From Gammaproteobacteria bacterium (GTDB taxonomy: Bacteria; Pseudomonadota; Gammaproteobacteria; Natronospirales; REEB76), in assembly GCA_028871235.1 (NCBI GenBank), contig JAGWNO010000017.1:1-18494 (forward strand): a stretch of DNA of 18,494 nt, read 5' to 3'. A model generated the notes under the pieces. It saw nothing but the letters and a program-made list of their open reading frames with translations, was not told the DNA's origin and did not search any database. Below, one piece after another: positions 13,318 to 18,494 of the stretch. Numbering within the stretch: the stretch's first letter is position 1; each line of letters opens with the position of its first letter. The translations under genes were made by a program, and so were the position numbers.

Positions 13318-14214
13318 CTAATGGGCGGGCTGCGTGCCTGATGCTGGCACCAGTTTCTTCACCACCTGCAGGAAGCGCTCACGGCCCTCCACCTGATTGC
13401 CGTACTGATCCATGTGCCCTGCTTGCATGGCGGCCGCCAGCAAAACGATACGCGCCGCCGGCGTCGGATGGGTGGCCAACAGCAGTTGCATCCGGCCGCT
13501 CTTCGGATCGATGCTCTCCAGCGTCTGCAGCACGGCCATCAGTCCATAGGGGTCGTACCCCGCCCGCGTCGCCAGCACCACACCCATGCGGTCAGCCTGG
13601 AACTCGTCTGCCTTATCGAGACCCCTTGAATACAGTGTGCGGGTGGCGTTGGCGATTTTGTTGAACACCTCCGTGTTTTTGCCGTGCTGCTGCAATTCAT
13701 AATTGAGCGCCTGACCGAGTAATTGCTGTTTAGCGGCGCGCTGCAATGCCTTGAGGTGATCCTTCATCACCACGTGGGTGATTTCGTGACCCAGCACTCC
13801 GGCCAGTTCCGCCTCGCTGCGCATATGCAGCAGCAGACCGCGGGTGATGAACACGTAGCCGCCCGGTGCAGCGAAAGCGTCAATGTCGTCGGAGGCCACC
13901 ACCGCGAAATGCCAGGGCAGGTCCGGGCGCTCACTCTGCAGCGCCACCCAGAGACCGACGCGGTTCACGTAGCGTTGCACATCCGCATTGTCGATGGGCT
14001 TGGCCGCGCCCAGCAAGGTGGCGGCGGTGGCGTAGCCGATCTGCTCTTCTTCATGCAGATCCGCCGGCTTTACCGCCTGCTTCACAGTCTTCAGGGTGTT
14101 GAATACGTTGTTCCAGTCGATACCGGCGCTGACCGGCGTCAACCCGCAGAACGCCAACAGGCCCGCCAGCAGCAGCGGTCGCATCAGGCGTTTCATCACG
14201 TCGCGCCTGTTCAT
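13318..14214 (-). CDS. Exported M48-family metalloprotease
   Basis: A 298-residue zinc peptidase of the M48 type. A signal peptide (residues 1-30, cleavage after VSA) sends it to the periplasm. The zinc site is His143-Glu-Ile-Thr-His147 in LGHEITHVVMKDH, with Glu204 of DEFQADRMG as the third ligand and its conserved Asp208. AAPGGYVFITRGLL and LLATHPTPAARI are further M48 signatures. Family members such as BepA and LoiP take part in outer-membrane protein quality control. ATG 14214 overlaps the upstream SH3 gene as ATGA. It is the last gene of a coupled cyclase-SH3-protease operon. No TPR repeats follow the peptidase domain, unlike BepA. Confidence 0.92.
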   Translation of the reverse strand: MNRRDVMKRLMRPLLLAGLLAFCGLTPVSAGIDWNNVFNTLKTVKQAVKPADLHEEEQIGYATAATLLGAAKPIDNADVQRYVNRVGLWVALQSERPDLPWHFAVVASDDIDAFAAPGGYVFITRGLLLHMRSEAELAGVLGHEITHVVMKDHLKALQRAAKQQLLGQALNYELQQHGKNTEVFNKIANATRTLYSRGLDKADEFQADRMGVVLATRAGYDPYGLMAVLQTLESIDPKSGRMQLLLATHPTPAARIVLLAAAMQAGHMDQYGNQVEGRERFLQVVKKLVPASGTQPAH

Positions 14215-14729
14215 GGCTGCTGCACCTTGATGTCAGGCAGATAAGGGATCTGCTGTGCCTTGAGATGGAGTTCCTGGGCGAATTGCCGCGCCTGACCCGG
14301 CGTCGCTATCCAGGCGTTGAGGCTGTCCACCGCCTGCGGGTCGGGTCTGGCCTTGGCGATGTCGCCGGTGTTGAGGCCGCGCACGCCGGTAGTGGCAGTG
14401 GTGCCGGTGGCACCGGAGCGGCCACTGCCGAACAGCTGCGACAGCCACCCCATGCCCCAACTGCTGCCGGAACTGCTGCTGTTCATGCGCAGGCTGGTCA
14501 TGCGCAACCAGCCATCCTGACCGGAATCCAAGCGCACGTGATACCAGCCGCCCTGCCGCGAGAGGATGGTGACGTTGGTGCTGGCCGGTACCGGGACGAT
14601 ATTGCTGGCATCGGAATACGGTGCAGCGTTCAACTGGGTGTCCATGATGGTCTGGGCGCCGGATTGGGATGCGGCATGCACACCCAGCGTCACCAGCAGC
14701 ACCAGCAGTATCGACCCCCAGCGTTTCAT
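14211..14729 (-). CDS. Exported SH3-domain protein
   Basis: A 172-residue protein with a signal peptide (MKRWGSILLVLLVTLGVHAA, cleavage near residue 20) and a bacterial SH3 fold at about residues 28-82: LNAAPYSDASNIVPVPASTN, VTILSRQGGWYHVRLDSGQD and GWLRMTSLRMN. Such domains often bind peptidoglycan stem peptides or partner proteins. A Gly/Ser-rich linker leads to a C-terminal helix (SLNAWIATPGQARQFAQELH) of unknown role. Both ends overlap neighbours as ATGA: the start with the cyclase stop and the stop with the M48 start. It may tether or regulate the protease or the cyclase sensor domain in the periplasm; this is inferred from the gene order. Confidence 0.85.
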   Translation of the reverse strand: MKRWGSILLVLLVTLGVHAASQSGAQTIMDTQLNAAPYSDASNIVPVPASTNVTILSRQGGWYHVRLDSGQDGWLRMTSLRMNSSSSGSSWGMGWLSQLFGSGRSGATGTTATTGVRGLNTGDIAKARPDPQAVDSLNAWIATPGQARQFAQELHLKAQQIPYLPDIKVQQP

Positions 14730-16567
14730 GCGTGCTTCTCCACGGGTTCGAACAGCTGCACCGCCTGTTCCCGCCCCTTCACTTTATAAGAGCCGTGGTC
14801 CACAAAGTCAAAGGTATCACCACAGCGTTCCCGGGTAGCAGCCGATACCAGGATGCGGGCGACCCCCTTGGTCTGTCCTTCGATGCGGCTGGCGAGGTTC
14901 ACGCTATCACCGATCGCCGTGTAATCGAGCTTGTTATCCGAGCCCATGAACCCCACCACCGCGGAACCGGTATGGATACCGATGCCCACGTCGAAGCTGG
15001 CGGATAACTCTCCCAGATCCCTGCGGAACTCCTCCAGCACCTTGCCCATCTCCAGCGCCGCCTGAACGGCATGCCTGGCTTGGTCCGCATCGGGAACCGG
15101 TGCCCCCCAGAATGCCATGATGCAATCGCCGATGAACTTATCGACGGTGCCGCCGTGACGGAATATCACCTCTACCTGACGGGAAAAATAACGATTGAGC
15201 AACGACACTACTTCTTCCGGAGTGCGCGTCTCCGACAGGGAGGTGAAGCCGCGGATGTCGGAGAACAGCAGCGTCAGTTCCCGGCTGGTGGCTTTATCGT
15301 CCAGCAGGTTGCGCTGGTTCTTCACCAAGTCGTCCACCACCCGCGGATCCAGGAAACGTCCGAACAGGCCGACGGTATGCAACCGTTCGCGCCGCTCGCG
15401 AAAATAATCCGCGAGGCCCATGCTGATGAAAAACGCCCACGCGAAGATCAGTGGCTGGAACACCGGCATGAGCCAGCGGGCATCGAGCAGCGCATAGCTA
15501 ATGGCGATCAACAGCGGCGTCGCCGCCAGTAACACGATGCCGGTAGTGAGCAGGGTACGCCCCCACCAGAACATCGCTGCGATCACGGACACCAGCAGCA
15601 CTGCCAGCAAGGGCCCTGCGTATTCCGGCATGCGCCGCATCCAGTCATCATCCTTGAGGTTGGCGATGGCGGTGGTAAGGATATACATGCCGGGATATAG
15701 GTTGCTTATGGGCGTGACCCGCAGATCGCTCAACTGCGGCGCGTCGCTGCCGATGATGACGATCTTGTTGCGGAACTCATCCACCGGACGCTGATGTACC
15801 CGTCGCTCCATATCCGAATACACATCGTAGTAGGAGACATGCGGCATATCGTTGGCTGTGCCATGCCAGTTAAGCAGGATAGACGGCTGGTGCGGGACGG
15901 CGTAGCCGAGCGCTCTGGCTACCCGTTCCGGAAGTGACGGGATATGCCAGCCATAGGCTTGGTAATACAGATAATAGCGGCGACCCACACCATCCGGATC
16001 CTCGAGAAAGTTGATGATCCCGACGCGCCCGGTCTCGGCGAGTGGCAGCAGCGGGAATTGCAGCGCCACGCGCGCGTTCGGGACGGCATCCGCGGTTGCG
16101 GTGAACTCGAATTTTGCGGGATAGTCCTTGATGGGTGCGTTTTTATTGTCGTCGGCATTCTCGAGCCGCACCATGGGGAAAAACACCTTGTCGCTGGCAG
16201 TGGCCACCTGGATCAGGAATTTGTCGGAATCCGGGCGCACCAGATCAGGATCCACGAAATTGATGTCGAACACCACCGCTTTCGGCTGCTGTGCCAGGAT
16301 GCCCTGTAACAGCTGCGCGTGTACCGATCGTGGCCACGGCCAGTTGCCCACTTCCGGCGACATCTTGTACAGGCTGCGTTCATCTACATCCACGACCACT
16401 ACATCCGGGTCGGCGTGCTGTTTGAGGGCGTGCATGCGCACCAGCACGTCCTGCAGCCGGAATTCCACCGTGCGCAGCACCGGGACAGCGAAAAAATTGA
16501 TGCCTATGAGGACAAGAAAAACCGCGATAATGACCGTGCGCGCCGATAACCGTGGCTTGTTGATCAT
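14726..16567 (-). CDS. CHASE2-domain adenylate cyclase (class III)
   Basis: A 613-residue membrane cyclase. Residues 9-30 form the first membrane segment; a periplasmic CHASE2 sensor domain spans about 35-310 (DVVVVDVDERSL, AVVFDINFVDPD, NKIVIIGSDAPQLSD, NLYPGMYILTTAIANL). Three more membrane segments lie at about 316-387, followed by a cytoplasmic class III cyclase domain (about 425-570). Its catalytic set is complete: metal-binding Asp437 (FSDIRGFT) and Asp481 (GDCIMAFWGAP), Lys477 and Thr550 in the positions that select adenine, and Asn557 and Arg561 for the transition state. The product is therefore probably cAMP. ATG 16567 has GGGGTG upstream. It is the first gene of the operon with SH3 and M48 proteins. 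The signal sensed by CHASE2 is unknown. Confidence 0.94.
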   Translation of the reverse strand: MINKPRLSARTVIIAVFLVLIGINFFAVPVLRTVEFRLQDVLVRMHALKQHADPDVVVVDVDERSLYKMSPEVGNWPWPRSVHAQLLQGILAQQPKAVVFDINFVDPDLVRPDSDKFLIQVATASDKVFFPMVRLENADDNKNAPIKDYPAKFEFTATADAVPNARVALQFPLLPLAETGRVGIINFLEDPDGVGRRYYLYYQAYGWHIPSLPERVARALGYAVPHQPSILLNWHGTANDMPHVSYYDVYSDMERRVHQRPVDEFRNKIVIIGSDAPQLSDLRVTPISNLYPGMYILTTAIANLKDDDWMRRMPEYAGPLLAVLLVSVIAAMFWWGRTLLTTGIVLLAATPLLIAISYALLDARWLMPVFQPLIFAWAFFISMGLADYFRERRERLHTVGLFGRFLDPRVVDDLVKNQRNLLDDKATSRELTLLFSDIRGFTSLSETRTPEEVVSLLNRYFSRQVEVIFRHGGTVDKFIGDCIMAFWGAPVPDADQARHAVQAALEMGKVLEEFRRDLGELSASFDVGIGIHTGSAVVGFMGSDNKLDYTAIGDSVNLASRIEGQTKGVARILVSAATRERCGDTFDFVDHGSYKVKGREQAVQLFEPVEKHA

Positions 16568-16632
16568 GATGCACCCCAGGGACCGCGATCGCGCACGGCG
16601 ACCCGTCTCCAGCATAGCGGGTTCCTGAAAAA

Positions 16633-17097
16633 CTACCAGCGGTGATAGGCGGGGTGGCCTTGCTTCACCGCCACAAAAGTGCCGCGGCAGATATCGCAGA
16701 CCTTGCCCCCGGCGATGAGTTCGCCCGCCACTACCACCCGGTCTTCCCCTGACTCCAGCACCCAGGCGCGCAAACTGAGTGGCCCGCTGGTGGGAGTGGG
16801 CCGCCTGAGGGTGATGGCGTAGTCTGCCGTCACGGTGCAAGGGGCAATCACAGCGCCGGTCTTCTTCAGCAGATGCCAGGCAGCGGTCCAGTTGCAATGA
16901 CAGTCCAACAGCGCGCCGATTATGCCGCCGTTCAGCACACCGTGGAATGCCTCATGATGCGGCTCCGGCTGCCATTCCGCGATCACTTCATCATCCTTTG
17001 CGAAGCTGCGTATGCGCAATCCTTTCGGGTTGGCGGGTCCACAACCAAAGCAGATGCTTCTGGGTGCGTAGGTTTCCTGCAAGCACTTCGCCGTCAT
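16633..17097 (-). CDS. PaaI-type hotdog thioesterase
   Basis: A 154-residue hotdog-fold protein, probably hydrolysing an acyl-CoA thioester. The N-terminal CFGCGPANPKGLRI is typical of this PaaI branch; FHGVLNGGIIGALLDCHCNW (about residues 51-70) is the active-site helix region, in which the usual HGG is HGVLNGG. TADYAITLRRPTPTSGPL forms the following strand. The C-terminal part holds CDICRG. Substrate unknown. ATG 17097 overlaps the stop of the CtlX-like gene as ATGA, so the two are translationally coupled. The gap to the cyclase is 65 bases without a clear terminator. Confidence 0.86.
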   Translation of the reverse strand: MTAKCLQETYAPRSICFGCGPANPKGLRIRSFAKDDEVIAEWQPEPHHEAFHGVLNGGIIGALLDCHCNWTAAWHLLKKTGAVIAPCTVTADYAITLRRPTPTSGPLSLRAWVLESGEDRVVVAGELIAGGKVCDICRGTFVAVKQGHPAYHRW

Positions 17098-18050
17098 GCC
17101 TGTCCCCCTTCATTGGCACGTGGCAAGAATATCTCGGCCAGCATGCAACGCACGCCACCGCCGGAACAAGCCTCGATGGTGTTCACCGGGCTCGAGACGA
17201 TACGCGTGTAATTACTGATGGCGCTTTTCTGAGCGGGTGTCAGGCTACGCTCGGCGCGCGCTGACATGGCAAGCACGGAGCCGCCGCGACCGGTGGCGAG
17301 TTCGAGCAGATTGCCGGCGAACGCTTCCATCTGCTTGCCGGTAATGGGGATAATCTCATGACCGGTGTTCTCGAGACGCTGCACAATGCGGTGGCGTTCC
17401 TCGGCGTTGGGAATGCCGTCAGGACATATCACTGCAAACCGACTGCCGATACACATCATGATGTTGGTGTGATAGATCGGTTTGCCGTCGCCATCCATGG
17501 CATGGAACGCGATCACCTCGTAGTCCAACTTGCGCCCCCATTCTTTGAGCAGTTTGGCATCCGTGCGCGGTGACAGACACGCATAGGCGACGTGCCGGGC
17601 ACGATCCAGCACCAGGCTGCCGGTGCCTTCAAGGTAACGGCCTTCGAGCTCGGCGCCGGACAGGTCCTCGACCTTCCCGACGCGGTAACCGCGCTGCTTG
17701 TGCAGTGCATCGATTATGTCCGGGCGTCTCTCCCAGCGGCGGCTCTGGGCCTGCATGGGATAAAGATAGACGCAGCCATCGGCGTGGAAACTCACCCAAT
17801 TGTTGGGAAAGACGGCATCCGGCGTCCAAGGCTCGGGGGTGTCTTCGAAAACCTCCACTGTCACCCCAACCTTGCGCAGCATCGCCACCAACAGATCAAA
17901 TTCGAGCTGGGCGAGCTGCTGCACGTTGCCCACACCGCTAAGCACCTTCTGGAAGGTATTCGACGCGGCAGTCTCGGGATTGCTGCCGAAGCGTGCCGGC
18001 CGGATCATGAGCACGGCATCGGTGACCTGGTGTTCGACGACAGCCTCCAC
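17094..18050 (-). CDS. CtlX-like arginine deiminase-superfamily hydrolase
   Basis: A 318-residue guanidino/ureido-group enzyme of the amidinotransferase fold, the branch annotated as CtlX or arginine-deiminase-related. Catalytic signatures: FEDTPEPWTPDAVFPNNWVS (68-87) with the substrate-binding Asp/Asn, LEGTGSLVLDR (140-150), His194 in PIYHTNIMMCIG, and the nucleophile Cys302 in GGGVRCMLAEIFLP. CtlX of Francisella is known as a citrulline ureidase giving ornithine; other members may act on arginine derivatives, so the substrate here is not certain. The GTG start at 18050 is supported by GGAGG five bases upstream. It is coupled to a thioesterase gene downstream and divergent from a redoxin gene. 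An arginase-family gene lies 4 kb away in the same window. Confidence 0.87.
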   Translation of the reverse strand: MEAVVEHQVTDAVLMIRPARFGSNPETAASNTFQKVLSGVGNVQQLAQLEFDLLVAMLRKVGVTVEVFEDTPEPWTPDAVFPNNWVSFHADGCVYLYPMQAQSRRWERRPDIIDALHKQRGYRVGKVEDLSGAELEGRYLEGTGSLVLDRARHVAYACLSPRTDAKLLKEWGRKLDYEVIAFHAMDGDGKPIYHTNIMMCIGSRFAVICPDGIPNAEERHRIVQRLENTGHEIIPITGKQMEAFAGNLLELATGRGGSVLAMSARAERSLTPAQKSAISNYTRIVSSPVNTIEACSGGGVRCMLAEIFLPRANEGGQA

Positions 18051-18190
18051 AATCGCCTCCGGGAACCTGGTGGCAGCGGCTCAGCTTACACCATCATGTC
18101 AGCGACGACGCATCCGGCATGCATAGGCCGGAGTGACACGCGGTGGTAAAGTGTAGTGAACTTATCCGAGCCTTAGGTGCAAAAACTGCT

Positions 18191-18494
18191 GTGACAAGCG
18201 GCCTGGTCAGCGGCGATCGCCTGCCCGATTTCAGATGCCTCGATACCAGCGGGCAGCCATGCTTGCTGTATGACCTGCATTACGGTAAACCGATGGTCTT
18301 GTTTCTGCTCGGTGACCCGGAACTGCCGGAAACACGCGAGGAACTGGCGGCGCTCAATACCGGGAAGCAGCCATGGAAGGGCATCAACTGTGTGGCAGTG
18401 GTGACGGGCACTCCCGCACAACGTACACAGTTGGTCAACAGTGCCCCCATCAATTTCACGCTGCTCACCGACGACGGCAGTGTCACCGCCCATT
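18191..18494 (+). CDS. Redoxin-fold protein, N-terminal fragment
   Basis: The first 101 codons of a protein cut by the right edge. SGDRLPDFRCLDTSGQPCLL then YDLHYGKPMVLFLLG matches the opening strands of peroxiredoxin/thioredoxin-like domains (GDxxPDF, then GKPMVLFL). The usual peroxidatic Cys after the FLLG strand is not present: GDPELPE stands there. INCVAVVTGTPAQRTQLVNS and INFTLLTDDGSVTAH continue the fold. Such domains occur fused to 2-oxoglutarate/Fe(II) oxygenases, but the rest is outside the window. GTG 18191 gives the usual short N-terminus with a distant AGGTG; GTG 18143 has GGAG nine bases upstream and is a real alternative. Confidence 0.65.
   Translation, partial: MTSGLVSGDRLPDFRCLDTSGQPCLLYDLHYGKPMVLFLLGDPELPETREELAALNTGKQPWKGINCVAVVTGTPAQRTQLVNSAPINFTLLTDDGSVTAH

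Noticed and set aside
16568..16632. GCGATCGC word in the spacer before the cyclase gene
   Set aside because: It resembles the cyanobacterial HIP1 octamer, but a single occurrence in GC-rich DNA is expected by chance and nothing else points to a cyanobacterium.

Overview
The window looks like chromosomal DNA of a GC-rich gammaproteobacterium. The main evidence is the conserved order birA - coaX - SPOR protein - tRNA-Thr(UGU) and tRNA-Tyr - tRNA-Gly - tRNA-Thr(GGU) - tuf, together with class I-like Pho boxes, RNase-processed tRNA-tuf transcripts of the gammaproteobacterial type, and protein sequences such as PstS and BirA that align well with the E. coli proteins as I remember them. The genus cannot be fixed by eye.

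Layout. 1-600 (minus strand): start of tuf preceded by tRNA-Thr(GGU), tRNA-Gly(UCC) and tRNA-Tyr(GUA), with a sigma70-like promoter. 845-3936 (minus strand): two single-gene phosphate-starvation units, pstS and an OprD-like outer-membrane porin. Each has its own intrinsic terminator and its own tandem Pho-box promoter of nearly identical design. 4082-4646: a small scar region with an AT-rich inverted repeat, a decayed IS3-type transposase and a 109-bp palindromic element with 21-bp perfect terminal repeats. 4663-5309: a small lipoprotein and tRNA-Thr(UGU). The stretch between this tRNA and tRNA-Tyr, about 4.7 kb, appears to split a tRNA cluster that is contiguous in E. coli.

5355-8496 (minus strand): plsY, birA, coaX and a SPOR-domain membrane protein, tightly packed with ATGA overlaps. 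8625-10008 (plus strand): a MarR regulator and a diacylglycerol-kinase-type lipid kinase, divergent from plsY. 10010-11522 (minus strand): an EamA/DMT transporter and a CBS-pair protein whose upstream region holds a perfect 20-bp palindrome built around TATAAT. 12005-13307 (plus strand): an arginase-family enzyme and an AhpD-like carboxymuconolactone decarboxylase-family protein.

13318-16567 (minus strand): a translationally coupled operon of a CHASE2 adenylate cyclase, an SH3-domain exported protein and an M48 metalloprotease. 16633-18050 (minus strand): a CtlX-like arginine-deiminase-superfamily hydrolase coupled to a PaaI-type hotdog thioesterase. 18191 to the right edge (plus strand): the start of a redoxin-fold protein.

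The strongest candidates for new biology are the Pho-box-controlled OprD-like porin (a probable phosphate-starvation porin outside the classical PhoE and OprP families), the cyclase-SH3-protease operon, which looks like an envelope-sensing second-messenger module, and the CtlX/arginase pair that could both yield ornithine. No CRISPR array, prophage, toxin-antitoxin pair or obvious defence system was seen.
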